Origin: Rhodoferax sp.
Lineage (GTDB): Bacteria; Pseudomonadota; Gammaproteobacteria; Burkholderiales; Burkholderiaceae_C
Length of the DNA stretch: 54,598 nt
NCBI GenBank assembly: GCA_013791765.1
Contig: VMTC01000031.1
Coordinates: forward strand, 1 to 54,598
Direction of reading: 5' to 3'
Shown: in pieces, positions 18,524-28,318 of the stretch
Layout of the letters: each line of letters starts with the position of its first letter
How positions within the stretch are numbered: position 1 is the stretch's first letter
Position numbers and translations under genes: made by a program
Notes under the pieces: model-generated
What the model was told of the DNA's origin: nothing
What the model saw: the letters and a program-made list of their open reading frames with translations, nothing else
Databases searched by the model: none

Positions 18524-19129
18524 CTAATCTGGTGTTGAAGGCGCGTCCGCCGGCTTCGCTGCCATCCAGGCGATCAGCGTGGAGCGCATGGCTTCTTCGA
18601 CCGACATCTCGATCGGCTCAATCCAGCTGCGCGGCACAAACACGGTGTAGCCGCCAATCATGTAACCCATCGGCAGGTAGACAGCCACCTGGTTGTCGAG
18701 CGCCAGGCCTTGGGGAAGACCCTGCATGCTTTGGCGCGTCACGAGGCCGACGATGGACAGGTCCTGGCCCGGCTTGCGCAGGACCACAACTTGCTGGCTG
18801 TCCTTTTTCTGCGTTGAAAAGAAGTCGGCGAAGTTTTTGAGCGAGGAATAGATGCTCTTGACCACCGGCACGTTGGTGAATGGCAGTTCGACCCAGGGCA
18901 TTAGCCGCGCCGCTTGGGGCTGCGAAATCACAAAACCGATGCCTATGATCAGCCCCACGCCCAGTGCAATGCCGAGCCCGGGCAGGTAGAAGTCGCCAAT
19001 GAGGGGGCGCACCACGCTCATGGCGATGGCATCGATCCAGGAGGCAATCAGGAACAGCACATAGACCGTTAGGCCCACGGGCAGGATGGCGAACAGGCCG
19101 CGGAAAAAGTATTGGTACAGAGGTTTCAT
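18524..19129 (-). CDS. DUF502 family membrane protein (copy 1)
   Basis: 201 residues. Two N-terminal membrane segments (FRGLFAILPVGLTVYVLFLI and GIALGVGLIIGIGFVI) are followed by the typical DUF502 region: PFTNVPVVKSIYSSLKNFAD, VVVLRKPGQDLSIVGLVT, and MGYMIGGYTVFVPRSWIEPI, where the conserved glycines and the membrane re-entry resemble other members. Function is unknown. A paralogue lies at 42917-43570. Its ATG overlaps by 4 bases (ATGA) the stop of the interrupted reading frame upstream, so the two may once have been translationally coupled. Confidence 0.85.
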   Translation of the reverse strand: MKPLYQYFFRGLFAILPVGLTVYVLFLIASWIDAIAMSVVRPLIGDFYLPGLGIALGVGLIIGIGFVISQPQAARLMPWVELPFTNVPVVKSIYSSLKNFADFFSTQKKDSQQVVVLRKPGQDLSIVGLVTRQSMQGLPQGLALDNQVAVYLPMGYMIGGYTVFVPRSWIEPIEMSVEEAMRSTLIAWMAAKPADAPSTPD

Positions 19130-19647
19130 GAAGGATTTAAATCAAATGTTGCGTGCAAGGGTTCAGTGCCAGCATAGCAGCCGGGCAGCGCGGCCTGTAC
19201 CAGCGCCCGCTCCACGTCCTTCTGCTTGCCTTCCATGATGCAATCCCGCTTGTACGGCAGGAAGTCGGCGCGCTACTGACACCGGCAGCCTTTGGACGGC
19301 GCTCGGAACCACAGCGACTGGCCTATGTCGGGCCTGCGCCTGATCCGTTCGATTGCTTGCAGCTTCGCATCATGCTTTGAACAGTGCGCCCATGCCACCA
19401 CGTGCCGCGCAACCTCCGGGCCGCTGAGCCTGGCCGTGTCGCGAGCCGGGTTCTCCTTCAATTCGGCCCAGCTCATGTACCACAGTGAGTAATTGGCGTC
19501 AAAGTATTTGAACCATATCTGGTTTCTGTCGCTTCTTGTTTGATACACACCAGATTTTGTGGGGCCCTGGTTGGGCTGTTCATTCCAGCCCGTGCCAACG
19601 TCGTTGGCAACTGCAGGCGCTGACGGTTTACGCATGCTTGCCTTCAA
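19126..19647 (-). pseudogene. Unrecognised small gene interrupted by an in-frame TAG
   Basis: From an ATG at 19647 the frame runs 124 codons (about NQPTKSGVYQT-like: WNEQPNQGPTKSGVYQTRSD and NQIWFKYFDANYSLWYMSWA) to TAG at 19273-19275. It then continues in the same frame for 48 more codons (RADFLPYKRDCIMEGKQKDV and ERALVQAALPGC) to a TGA at 19126-19128 that overlaps the DUF502 start as ATGA. I do not recognise the family; the aromatic-rich middle resembles small phage or plasmid hypothetical proteins. The continued frame and the coupled junction suggest one gene broken by a CAG-to-TAG change, but the second part could be coincidence. Confidence 0.45.
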
Positions 19648-19683
19648 AATTGTCGTCTGTTGTCTGGTGTGAAACCTGGTCGC

Positions 19684-21219
19684 TCAGGCTAGCTTGAAGA
19701 CACTCACGGTATGCACCAGGTCTTGCGCCTGCGATTTCAGACTGCTGGCGGCGGCGGCCATCTCTTCCACCAGCGCGGCATTTTGCTGCGTCACCTGGTC
19801 CATCTGTGTGACGGCTTCACCGACCTGGGACACGCCCTGGCTTTGCTCGTTGCTGGCGGCGCTGATCTCCCCCATGAGGTCGGTCACATGTTTGATTGAG
19901 CTCACGACCTCGGCCATGGTTGCCCCAGCCTGATCGACCAGCAGGGTGCCTTGCTCCACGCGCTCGACGCTGGCATTGATCAGGCTCTTGATTTCCTTGG
20001 CCGCATCCGCAGAGCGTCCGGCCAGGCTGCGCACTTCGCTGGCCACCACGGCAAAGCCGCGGCCCTGCTCGCCAGCGCGGGCGGCTTCCACCGCCGCATT
20101 CAGGGCCAGGATGTTGGTCTGGAAGGCAATGCCGTCGATGACGCTGATGATGTCGGAGATCTTTTTGGAGGAGTCGTCGATGCCCTTCATGGTGTCCACC
20201 ACCTGGGCCACGACGGCACCGCCTTTGATGGCGACGGTGCTGGCACTCAAGGACAACTGGTTGGCCTGGCGGGCGTTGTCGGCGTTTTGCTTGACGGTGG
20301 AGCTGAGCTCTTCCATCGAGGCGGCGGTTTCTTCCAGTGCACTGGCCTGTTGCTCGGTGCGGGCACTCAGGTCATGATTGCCCTGGGCGATTTCGGCACT
20401 GGCGGTGGCCACGCTCTCGGAGCCCTGGCGAACGTTCGAGACGACCCGGCTCAGGTTGTCCTGCATGGTGGACAGGGCCTGCAGGAGTTGCCCAATTTCG
20501 TCTTTTCCGGCAACACTCACCCGGTGACTCAGGTCGCCCTCACCAATGCGCTGTGCGGCAACCCGTGCCGTATCGACACCTCGGGCAATGCTGCGCGACA
20601 GACTCCAACTAATGAAGACAGCCGTTGCCAGGGCCAGCACCAATAGCCCTGCACCCAGCAGATACAGTTGCCTGAACATTTCCTTGACTTGTTGTTGGAC
20701 CGCGTGGACATTGGCCGCCTCTCCATCAACCAGCAGCTGCGTCGCACGAATGTAGTCGTCTGTGACCGGTACAAACTTGCTTTGCACCAAGGTTCGGCCA
20801 CCCGCGTCGTCCCCGGCGGTCTTCAAGGCGTTAACTTGGTCGCGGGTCGCAATCCATGTCTTGCGCACCTCCCCCACGTTTTCGGCGCGCTGTCTGGCCT
20901 CGCTGTCCTGCACCTTGGCAAGAAAAGCCTTTTGTGTCTCGGTCGTTCCGCGTGACGTAGCGGCCATCGTCTCCTTGAAGAAGTCGAGCATGGTGCTTCC
21001 CTCTGAATAGCCAACCGCCAGAGAGCGCGCGGAGTTTTGCCGCACGTCACCCTGCCAGCTGCCCGCCAATTGCAGAAGTTCGGCAGAACGCGCCATGCGC
21101 GTCGTCGCCTCGGAGACCATTTCTACACGCCACGCAGTAACACCCGCCAGCAGAAGAAACACCGCGATGATCACGGCAAAACCAAGATTGAGGCGGGTGG
21201 AAATTTTCAAGTTGTTCAT
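19684..21219 (-). CDS. Methyl-accepting chemotaxis protein 1
   Basis: 511 residues from ATG 21219 ([20 protein letters not shown]); the frame extends upstream but without family sequence. Layout: membrane segment about 11-33, periplasmic four-helix-bundle ligand domain about 35-190, second membrane segment ([16 protein letters not shown]), HAMP domain about 215-265, then the methyl-accepting signalling domain with the tip [20 protein letters not shown]. It ends VSVFKLA and has no CheR-docking pentapeptide. Its signalling domain is nearly identical to that of the next receptor. The ligand is unknown. It is probably expressed with cheW and receptor 2. Confidence 0.93.
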   Translation of the reverse strand: MNNLKISTRLNLGFAVIIAVFLLLAGVTAWRVEMVSEATTRMARSAELLQLAGSWQGDVRQNSARSLAVGYSEGSTMLDFFKETMAATSRGTTETQKAFLAKVQDSEARQRAENVGEVRKTWIATRDQVNALKTAGDDAGGRTLVQSKFVPVTDDYIRATQLLVDGEAANVHAVQQQVKEMFRQLYLLGAGLLVLALATAVFISWSLSRSIARGVDTARVAAQRIGEGDLSHRVSVAGKDEIGQLLQALSTMQDNLSRVVSNVRQGSESVATASAEIAQGNHDLSARTEQQASALEETAASMEELSSTVKQNADNARQANQLSLSASTVAIKGGAVVAQVVDTMKGIDDSSKKISDIISVIDGIAFQTNILALNAAVEAARAGEQGRGFAVVASEVRSLAGRSADAAKEIKSLINASVERVEQGTLLVDQAGATMAEVVSSIKHVTDLMGEISAASNEQSQGVSQVGEAVTQMDQVTQQNAALVEEMAAAASSLKSQAQDLVHTVSVFKLA

Positions 21220-21352
21220 TGATTGATTCAAGGCAATTGGTTGTGCGCGATCAAATCCGGAGCGCTTGCGGACGTGCGTTTGCTCAATGGCCCGCCAGAT
21301 TGACGGGTGAGCGCTGGTGAGCCCGCGTGAGCGAGCCCGGCCAAGAGCTGAC

Positions 21353-23128
21353 TTAGAAGCTGTCCCAACCATCACCACCAGCCTTGGCAGTCTGCGTGGC
21401 GGCAGGCGCTGACAGCGCTTGTCGTGCAGGCGCTTTAGCGAAAGAAGCTTTGCTGCTGTTGCCAACTCTCGACGCACTGACGCTGCTCAGTTTCTTGGGG
21501 GCCGGGGCAGCCGATACCGGGCGAAAACTAGGGGCCGAGGCGGCTTCGCTGCGGGCGCCAGAGCTGCCGCCTTCAGACGACAGCTTGAACACCTCCACGG
21601 TTGCGACCAGGTCTTGCGCCTGCGATTGGAGGCTGGAGGCCGCAGCCGCCATCTCTTCCACCAGCGCGGCATTTTGCTGCGTCACTTGGTCCATTTGCTG
21701 GACCGCTTCACCGATCTGGGACACACCCTGGCTTTGTTCGTTGCTGGCGGCGCTGATCTCCCCCATGAGGTCGGTCACATGCTTGATGGCGCTCACGACC
21801 TCGGCCATGGTCACCCCGGCTTGGTCGACCAGCAAGGTGCCTTGCTCCACGCGCTCCACGCTGGCATTGATCAGGCTCTTGATCTCCTTGGCGGCGTCAG
21901 CGGAGCGCCCGGCCAGGCTGCGCACTTCGCTGGCCACCACGGCAAAGCCGCGGCCCTGCTCGCCGGCGCGGGCGGCTTCCACGGCAGCATTGAGAGCCAG
22001 AATGTTGGTCTGGAAGGCAATGCCGTCGATGACACTGATGATGTCGGATATCTTTTTGGAGGAGTCATTGATGCCCTTCATGGTGTCCACCACCTGGGCC
22101 ACCACGGCACCCCCTTTGACCGCGACGCTGCTGGCACTGATGGACAACTGGTTGGCCTGGCGGGCGTTATCGGCGTTTTGCTTGACGGTGGAGCTGAGCT
22201 CTTCCATCGAGGCGGCGGTTTCTTCCAGTGCACTGGCTTGTTGCTCGGTGCGCGCGCTCAGGTCATGGTTGCCCTGGGCGATTTCCGAGGAGGCGGTAGA
22301 CACGCCTTCTGAGCCCGTGCGCACCGTGGACACAACCTTGGCCAGACTGTCACGCATGGCTTTCATCGCCGCAAGCAGACTGCTCGTGTCACCCGTGGCA
22401 ACTTGGACCTCGACCGCCAGGTTCCCTGCTGCAATTTCGCGCGCCACATTGGACGCGTAATCGGGTTCACCACCAAGCTGTCGGGTGATAGAGCGGGTCA
22501 AGGCCCAGGCGATCAGCCCCCCCAGCACAGCGGCCACCGCGGCAATGATCAGCATCAAGGTGCCAGTGGTTGAGGCAATGCTTTGCACTTGTTTGGCCGA
22601 GTCGTTCATTAATCTCTTTTGTAAATCACTCAGCTCACCAAGTGCCTTGAAGTAAGCTGCCTGCAAGGGCCGGTTCTCTTTGACCAGCACATCGCGTGCT
22701 TCTTCACTCCTATTGGCCAAGCCCAACGCCACGGCCTTGTCGATGGATTCGTTATAGGGCGGACGAATGTCGCTTATTTTTTTCATGATCGCACGGCCTT
22801 CTGGCAGATTGAGGATTTGATCGAGTTTTTGGATCAGTTCGGTATTCTTGGTGCGGGCTTCGCCAATACGCTGCTTTTCCGCCTGCATGACAGCTTCATC
22901 GCTGGTCAGCGCGATGTTGCGTACGGCGCGAGCCACCACGTTCAGGTTGTCTTGAATATCGCCAGCCAGTTCGACCTTGACCATGCGGTCATCGACCAGA
23001 CTGGTGACCTCCGCGTTGGCGCGGTCGAGTTGGATGCTGCCAAACACCGCCACCACCAAACCGGCAAGAATGACCAGCGCAAAGCCCAGGCCCAGACGCA
23101 TTCCGACTTTCATATTGGCAAAATTCAT
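21353..23128 (-). CDS. Methyl-accepting chemotaxis protein 2 with C-terminal CheR-docking-like motif
   Basis: 591 residues from ATG 23128, with AGGAGA about 8 bases upstream on the minus strand. Membrane segment about 10-30, four-helix-bundle ligand domain about 35-190, second membrane segment ([20 protein letters not shown]), HAMP about 212-265, then the signalling domain. A Ser/Ala/Pro-rich linker of about 70 residues leads to the terminal GDGWDSF, which resembles the NWETF pentapeptide that tethers CheR and CheB. It would therefore be the better-methylated, high-abundance type of receptor. It lies 24 bases after cheW. Confidence 0.93.
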   Translation of the reverse strand: MNFANMKVGMRLGLGFALVILAGLVVAVFGSIQLDRANAEVTSLVDDRMVKVELAGDIQDNLNVVARAVRNIALTSDEAVMQAEKQRIGEARTKNTELIQKLDQILNLPEGRAIMKKISDIRPPYNESIDKAVALGLANRSEEARDVLVKENRPLQAAYFKALGELSDLQKRLMNDSAKQVQSIASTTGTLMLIIAAVAAVLGGLIAWALTRSITRQLGGEPDYASNVAREIAAGNLAVEVQVATGDTSSLLAAMKAMRDSLAKVVSTVRTGSEGVSTASSEIAQGNHDLSARTEQQASALEETAASMEELSSTVKQNADNARQANQLSISASSVAVKGGAVVAQVVDTMKGINDSSKKISDIISVIDGIAFQTNILALNAAVEAARAGEQGRGFAVVASEVRSLAGRSADAAKEIKSLINASVERVEQGTLLVDQAGVTMAEVVSAIKHVTDLMGEISAASNEQSQGVSQIGEAVQQMDQVTQQNAALVEEMAAAASSLQSQAQDLVATVEVFKLSSEGGSSGARSEAASAPSFRPVSAAPAPKKLSSVSASRVGNSSKASFAKAPARQALSAPAATQTAKAGGDGWDSF

Positions 23129-23152
23129 GCTGTTTCTCCTTGATAAATGGGT

Positions 23153-23677
23153 TTACTGAAGCGCCTGAGCCACCAGGCCCATTTCGGCACTGGTCATGAG
23201 TTTTTCGATGTCCAGCAAAATCAGCATGCGGTTTTCGATGGCGCCAATGGCCATCAGGTGATCACTGTCGATGGCAGAAGAAAATTCAGGTACCGGGCGG
23301 AGCTGATCGGGCGTGAGCGTGATGACGTCAGACACACCATCGACCACCATCCCGACGACCTGCTTGCCGATATTGAGCACGATCACCACGGTCAAGTGGT
23401 CGTAGTTAGCCTCACCCAGGTTGAACTTCAGGCGCATGTCGATGATGGGCACGATCACACCGCGCAGGTTAATCACCCCTTTGATGAACGCCGGGGTGTT
23501 GGCAAAGCGGGTGGGCTCTTCATAAGAGCGGATTTCCTGCACGCGCAGGATGTCGATCCCGTACTCTTCGGTCCCCAGTTTGAAGGCCAAAAACTCGGTG
23601 ATGGAAGCAATGGCTGCTTTGGAAGAGGCGGCCTGTGCGGGGCTGGCTCCGCCATGGGGTGCAAGTGACTGATTCAT
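23153..23677 (-). CDS. cheW: Chemotaxis coupling protein CheW
   Basis: 174 residues. CheW bridges receptors to the CheA kinase. The core begins [20 protein letters not shown] and contains [20 protein letters not shown] and [20 protein letters not shown], all diagnostic. It precedes two receptor genes in the same direction, but no cheA, cheY, cheR or cheB is in the window, so signalling must use a kinase elsewhere. Its 122-base upstream gap holds a CGATTTAAGCGA sequence shared with the regulator gene at 27724-28290. Confidence 0.95.
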   Translation of the reverse strand: MNQSLAPHGGASPAQAASSKAAIASITEFLAFKLGTEEYGIDILRVQEIRSYEEPTRFANTPAFIKGVINLRGVIVPIIDMRLKFNLGEANYDHLTVVIVLNIGKQVVGMVVDGVSDVITLTPDQLRPVPEFSSAIDSDHLMAIGAIENRMLILLDIEKLMTSAEMGLVAQALQ

Positions 23678-23740
23678 GATTGCTGCTCTGTTTGATGGTT
23701 AGTGACATTCCTCATGCGCAAGAATATCGAATCGAAAGCA

Positions 23741-23779
23741 GCGTGTCAATCGTTTTAATCGTTTTTGTCGCTTAAATCG
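23741..23779 (-). promoter_or_regulatory. Candidate operator upstream of cheW
   Basis: The cheW upstream gap contains iterated AATCG/CGATT sequences. One of them, CGATTTAAGCGA (complement of 23768-23779), is identical over 12 bases to a site before the MerR-HTH/receiver gene (28319-28330). Shared sites upstream of a regulator and a neighbouring operon suggest a common control protein. This is an inference from two copies only. Confidence 0.4.
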
Positions 23780-23799
23780 TAAAAGCCGTTTGAACCGAT

Positions 23800-26568
23800 T
23801 TAAACAGGCGATTCAGTGCCTGTGCTCTGCGCGAGTTCCTCAGCCAGGGCCTGGCGCAGTTCCTGGACCGCGACCGGCTTGGCAAAGCAGTGGCGAATCC
23901 CGTGGCGTAGCAATTCGGCGTGGTCAAGGTCAGCACTGTTCCCGGAGCACAAAATGATGGGCAAAGCGGGCCGCAGGCCGTGCACGCGCTGCGCCAGTTC
24001 CACACCGCTCAAACCGGGCATGGTCTGGTCGCTAATGAGCAAGTCAACCTCGTTCGGTGCACTCTGAAGCGCTGCCAATACCGCGTCTGATTCGTTGAAC
24101 TGCCTGACCCGATAGCCCCAACCGGTCAGCAACTCCGCGAGAAAACGGGCCACCGCGGGTTCATCGTCAACCACCCAGATGAGCTGACCCTGGCCCGAAT
24201 CCGAATTTGCCAGACTGGCTGGCTCAGCCGCAGGTGCTTGCGTCGCCGCAGCGATCGGAAACAGCAACCGGAACCGACTGCCTTGACCCAACTGAGAGTC
24301 AACCACGACATGCCCCCCGCAGCGCCGCAAAACGCCTTGCACCATCGACAAGCCCAGCCCCGTTCCCTTGCCAACATCTTTGGTGGTGAAGAAGGGGTCG
24401 AACAGTCGTGGCTTGTGCTGCGGCGCAATACCGCTGCCGTTGTCAGACACCTCCAGTGCCACACAAGCGCCGGACAGGCGCTGCTGGCAGCAGGCACAAA
24501 TTTGCTCATCGAGATCGACGCGATCCAGGCAGACTTCAATCATGCCGTGCCCGTCGATGGCATCACGCGCATTGATGAGGAGGTTGACCAGAATCTGGTT
24601 GAGTTCGCCGCTCTCCATGGTGATGGGCGGGTTAGCCCCGATGCGGCTCTTGAGCTCGATGCTGGATGGGATTGATGGCCGCATCATGGCCAAGACCTCT
24701 TGCACGACGGCAGCGGGAGAAATCACCTGAGCACTTGCATTGGGATGGATGCGTGCGAAAGTCAGCATCTTGGCGATCAGGTCACGCGCGCGCTCACTGG
24801 CCGTGATGACCTCACGCAAATAGACGGCCAGTTTGCCGTGCTTGTCTGGCGCAAAGCGATCCAGTGCCAGATTCGAGTAACCCAGAACGGCGGTCAGAAT
24901 GTTGTTGAAGTCATGGGCGATACCGCCCGTGAGTTGCCCAAGCGCCTGCATTTTCTGGGCCTGCTGCAACTGCCGCTGCAGCTCTTGTCTGGCCGCAGCG
25001 GCGTGCACATGCTCGGATCGATCATGCAGAAAGACAAAGAAATTCTTCGACTCGCTGTCGTAGGTCGCTGAAAGGTCAATCGCTATTTCGTGTCCCAGCT
25101 TGTGCCGATGGCGCGTCTCAAATTGACAGCGCCCCTGCGCCATGATGGTCCTCATGCGCGCCTGGATATCGTCCAGGAACTCAACCACTTCCAGTTGGCT
25201 GATGTTCATGCTCAGCAGTTCTGCCACCGGGTAACCCGACATCCTTGCATAGGCCTCATTGACTTCGAGCAATCGGCCCTGGGCGTCGACGATCCAGAAG
25301 CCATCAATGGCGGTCTCGAGCACGCGCTGGTGGCGCAGACGGGCCTGCGCGCCTTTTGTCACGTCCTCGGCAACGGAAACATAGCCTTCGATGCCGCCGT
25401 CATCGTTGCGCAAGGGCGTCACGGTTCGATCCAGGATGAGCCAATTGCCCAGACCATCCTTGAAGTCAACCAATCCGCGCCAGACCTTGCCGGCCTCGAC
25501 GGTCTGGCGAATGCTGTCGGCCACCTTGCGCTCAGGTGTGACGAAATCATCAAACAGGTTGAGCCCGTTTTCTGACTCACTATCCGTGCCCGCAGTCAAC
25601 TGGTGCGAGGCCCTGTTGCGCCATTGCACCTTGCCGTGCAGGTCGGTCACCAGCACCGGCATGGCGGTCGAGGCCAGGGCCAGCGAGCGGGTGCGCAGTT
25701 TCTCGTTGACCCTCAGAAGCTTCGCCGATTGCTCGGCCAGCTTGCTGTAGGGTCTTTGAATGCTGGCCACGAAAAAAGCTTGGTAGATGAGGGCGTAGCT
25801 GACGATCTTGTACAGGTGACCGAGCAGATTCTGGAGATCATTCGCTTCTTGATAGCGGACAAAAAAGAGTTCGCTCAGTGCCGCAATCGAAGCAGCGCTG
25901 AACAGCAAGGGGAACACCCGACTGTCCGTCCGACTGTCCGACCGACTGGCCAGGCGCTGGTAGCGCCACGCCGCCAAAAGCAATAGACCGGTAATGAAGA
26001 ATTCAAAGCCGCTTTTGAGTGGTGTCAATCCCGCGCCGTCGATGTAGGTCCTGGGCAGCTCGGCTTCATGAAAAATAACCACCCAAAAGACTGCCAGGTT
26101 GATGATGGCGTAGGCGCCGAGCATTGCATAACGAGCCCCTATCGACGGCGGCTTGAGGTGCGGGTAAATGCTCGCACCAAGCAGGGCGACCGCGACCATC
26201 AGTCGGGCAGCCAACCAGAATGCGATCCCTTTTTCGACGGAGGCCGGTGTCACCAGGGCCGGCATGCCCTTGAAGGACAAAGTGTGGGCAAAATCCAGCC
26301 ACCCCGCAGCAAACAGGGCCAACGCGATCAAGAGCAACGAGGCCGAGATCTCCTTCGCCGGTGTATGCCATACCGTCGCAAAAACAAGAAACGCCACCCC
26401 AATTGAAGCGAACTCTAAAGTAGTATGGATGGGCAGGTAATGCTGCAGCGGGATCGGCAAACTCTGCAGCAGCGAAAGCGTCAGGGCGAGCAGCGCCAGC
26501 AAGCCAAAGATGAGCACCAGAATGACCTGTTGCGGCAGGGCGTGGCGCTCAGCCGTTGCGCTTGTCAT
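23800..26568 (-). CDS. Hybrid sensor histidine kinase with MASE3 membrane domain, PAS domains and receiver
   Basis: 922 residues. The N-terminal ~260 residues form about seven membrane segments with HTTLEFASIGVAFLVFATVW and RYQEANDLQNLLGHLYKIVS, the pattern of a MASE3 sensor domain. Two PAS domains follow (about 300-410 and 425-535). The phosphorylated His lies in GGIAHDFNNILTAVLGYSN (about 545-563). The ATPase domain shows ILVNLLINARDAIDGHG, DNGSGI and GTGLGLSMVQG. A C-terminal receiver (about 795-910) contains VVDDEPAV and LLISDQTMPG, with the phospho-Asp. The ATG overlaps the stop of the HD-GYP gene (ATGA), so the two are co-translated. The signal sensed is unknown. Confidence 0.92.
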   Translation of the reverse strand: MTSATAERHALPQQVILVLIFGLLALLALTLSLLQSLPIPLQHYLPIHTTLEFASIGVAFLVFATVWHTPAKEISASLLLIALALFAAGWLDFAHTLSFKGMPALVTPASVEKGIAFWLAARLMVAVALLGASIYPHLKPPSIGARYAMLGAYAIINLAVFWVVIFHEAELPRTYIDGAGLTPLKSGFEFFITGLLLLAAWRYQRLASRSDSRTDSRVFPLLFSAASIAALSELFFVRYQEANDLQNLLGHLYKIVSYALIYQAFFVASIQRPYSKLAEQSAKLLRVNEKLRTRSLALASTAMPVLVTDLHGKVQWRNRASHQLTAGTDSESENGLNLFDDFVTPERKVADSIRQTVEAGKVWRGLVDFKDGLGNWLILDRTVTPLRNDDGGIEGYVSVAEDVTKGAQARLRHQRVLETAIDGFWIVDAQGRLLEVNEAYARMSGYPVAELLSMNISQLEVVEFLDDIQARMRTIMAQGRCQFETRHRHKLGHEIAIDLSATYDSESKNFFVFLHDRSEHVHAAAARQELQRQLQQAQKMQALGQLTGGIAHDFNNILTAVLGYSNLALDRFAPDKHGKLAVYLREVITASERARDLIAKMLTFARIHPNASAQVISPAAVVQEVLAMMRPSIPSSIELKSRIGANPPITMESGELNQILVNLLINARDAIDGHGMIEVCLDRVDLDEQICACCQQRLSGACVALEVSDNGSGIAPQHKPRLFDPFFTTKDVGKGTGLGLSMVQGVLRRCGGHVVVDSQLGQGSRFRLLFPIAAATQAPAAEPASLANSDSGQGQLIWVVDDEPAVARFLAELLTGWGYRVRQFNESDAVLAALQSAPNEVDLLISDQTMPGLSGVELAQRVHGLRPALPIILCSGNSADLDHAELLRHGIRHCFAKPVAVQELRQALAEELAQSTGTESPV

Positions 26569-27674
26569 GTGTCGCGCCGGGTGCTTTGTGCTGCCCGGTG
26601 GTCCCAGTCCAAGGCGCCCGTGCTTCGGATCTGGCTGAAGAGGCTGACCCCAAGATCGTCATCGCAAGCCAGCGAGGCCGCCAGCGCGTCAGGACGGGTT
26701 TTGACAATGCGCACGAACAGGGCCGTCAAGTCCGGATCGCGCCAGCCGCGCGCGGCTTCGTCCTCCAGCACGGCAAGTGCTTGCTGCCAGCCCAGCGCAG
26801 CTTTGTAGGGGCGCGCGTGGACGAGCGCGTCGTAAATGTCTGCCATCTGAAAGATTCGGGCCAGCAGGGGGATTTCCTCCCCGCGCAAACCGTCGGGGTA
26901 ACCGCTACCGTCCCACCTTTCATGGTGGTGGCGAATGATCGGCACCGTCAGACGCATGCTCTTGAGTCCCTCGACGAGCCGTGCGCCAATGGTGACATGC
27001 TGGCGCATGATGACCCACTCTGCATCGGTCAGCTGTCCTGGTTTGAGCAAGATGCTGTCAGGTATGCCGAGTTTACCGATGTCATGGAGCACCCCGCCAC
27101 GACGTAGCGCCATCAGTTCATCGGCGCCAAGACCCAGTGCCTGGCCCAATACCACCCCACTGCGTGACAGGCGTGAACAGTGGTCGCCGGTGTTGCCGTC
27201 TTTGGCCTCCACCATTCTGGCCAGCGCGAACAGCATGGATTCAGCACTGTCGAGTTGGTCGGTCAGCCGCTTGTGGGACAGCGCGACATCCAGGCGCGCC
27301 AGCAGCTCGCTTGGCTGGTAGGGCTTGCGCACAAAGTCACTGGCACCTGCGGCAAAGCTCAGAGTCAGGCTGTCGGCCGCGTCATTGGCGGTGAGCATCA
27401 GTATGGGCAACATGCTTAAGCCCAACTCGCCGCGAATGCGCCTACAGACCTCTTCACCACTGATGCCCGGCATACGCTGATCCAGCAGGACGGCATCAAA
27501 ACTCTGTGCGCGCAAGAGCCCCAGTGCCACCCAACCCGAACTGGCCTGGCTGACCCTGTATTTGGCTGCGTCCAGAATATTGCGGACCAGACTGCAATGA
27601 ACGGGGTCATCGTCCACGATCAGCACGTGGAACGGGTCGCTGTTGAGCCTTGACTGAATACTCTGGTGAACCAT
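26565..27674 (-). CDS. Response regulator with HD-GYP c-di-GMP phosphodiesterase domain
   Basis: 369 residues from ATG 27674, with GGGGAAG upstream on the minus strand; an ATG at 27695 is possible. Receiver domain about 14-130 (VLIVDDDPVHC, AVLLDQRMPG, LTANDAADS). The HD-GYP domain about 145-340 has HDIGKLGIPD, HHHERWDGSGYPDGL and MADIYDALVHARPYK, all metal-binding and GYP motifs present. It should hydrolyse c-di-GMP when phosphorylated. Its partners are probably the hybrid kinase that overlaps it by four bases and the MerR/receiver protein 50 bases upstream. Confidence 0.93.
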   Translation of the reverse strand: MVHQSIQSRLNSDPFHVLIVDDDPVHCSLVRNILDAAKYRVSQASSGWVALGLLRAQSFDAVLLDQRMPGISGEEVCRRIRGELGLSMLPILMLTANDAADSLTLSFAAGASDFVRKPYQPSELLARLDVALSHKRLTDQLDSAESMLFALARMVEAKDGNTGDHCSRLSRSGVVLGQALGLGADELMALRRGGVLHDIGKLGIPDSILLKPGQLTDAEWVIMRQHVTIGARLVEGLKSMRLTVPIIRHHHERWDGSGYPDGLRGEEIPLLARIFQMADIYDALVHARPYKAALGWQQALAVLEDEAARGWRDPDLTALFVRIVKTRPDALAASLACDDDLGVSLFSQIRSTGALDWDHRAAQSTRRDT

Positions 27675-27723
27675 ATTTTTATCTTCCCCACCCATTTTTG
27701 TCTGCCCCCAGTTCCTTTGACCC

Positions 27724-28290
27724 CTAGTCTGCAAGCCCCAGCAACTTGAGCAGGCGAGCCGTGTCAAGCGGCTTGGCCAGGCAGCATTCAGCCCCGGCAG
27801 CCAGCAGCTGCGCCTCATTTTCCGGACTCAGATGGCCGCTCATGGCGATGACGCGCACATTGGCCTGCCCAGGAATTTGCTTGATCTGGCGGCAAACCTC
27901 GGTCCCCTGGATGCCCGGCATCATGAGGTCCAGCAAGACGATGTCAGGAGAAAAGGTATGCACCTTGTGTCCGGCATCGAAGCCATCGGAGGCCGTTTCC
28001 ACCACGGTCTGATGCTCACCGCCTTCGAGCAATTCCCTGAGAAAACCGAGTACCGCGCGGTCGTCGTCCACGATCAAGATGCGCAGCGGCCCCTTGTTGC
28101 CGATGGGATTCCACTGGCGAGCAAATCGCTCAACCTCCTCCCGACGAAAGCGGCGATGTCCGCCGGGTGTGACTTCCGCTTGCAACAAGCCCTTTTGGGA
28201 CCAGCCACGAACGGTGACGGGTGACACCATCATCCATTGCGCTACCTCGTGGGGTGTGAGGTAGGGCTTGCTCTTGAAGTCTTCAGTCAT
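27724..28290 (-). CDS. MerR-type helix-turn-helix/receiver fusion protein
   Basis: 188 residues from ATG 28290 (MTEDFKSKPYLTPHEVAQWM). An N-terminal DNA-binding domain about 10-60 (VSPVTVRGWSQKGLLQAEVT, then PGGHRRFRREEVERFA) has the MerR/excisionase HTH pattern. A receiver domain about 70-185 follows (LRILIVDDDRAVLGFL, DIVLLDLMMPGIQGTEVC, AMSGHLSPEN, CLAKPL). Having the DNA-binding half N-terminal to the receiver is the reverse of ordinary response regulators. It heads the operon with the HD-GYP protein and hybrid kinase. A CGATTTAAGCGA site lies 30 bases upstream of its start. The frame could extend to 28392, but that has no family support. Confidence 0.88.
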   Translation of the reverse strand: MTEDFKSKPYLTPHEVAQWMMVSPVTVRGWSQKGLLQAEVTPGGHRRFRREEVERFARQWNPIGNKGPLRILIVDDDRAVLGFLRELLEGGEHQTVVETASDGFDAGHKVHTFSPDIVLLDLMMPGIQGTEVCRQIKQIPGQANVRVIAMSGHLSPENEAQLLAAGAECCLAKPLDTARLLKLLGLAD

Positions 28291-28318
28291 AATTTTGCAG
28301 AAATTTGGTTGAATATTT

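Noticed and set aside
25919-25950. Short tandem repeats (CGACTGTC units) in the histidine kinase gene
   Set aside because: Only about three imperfect units encoding SDSRTDSR; too short to call a functional repeat.
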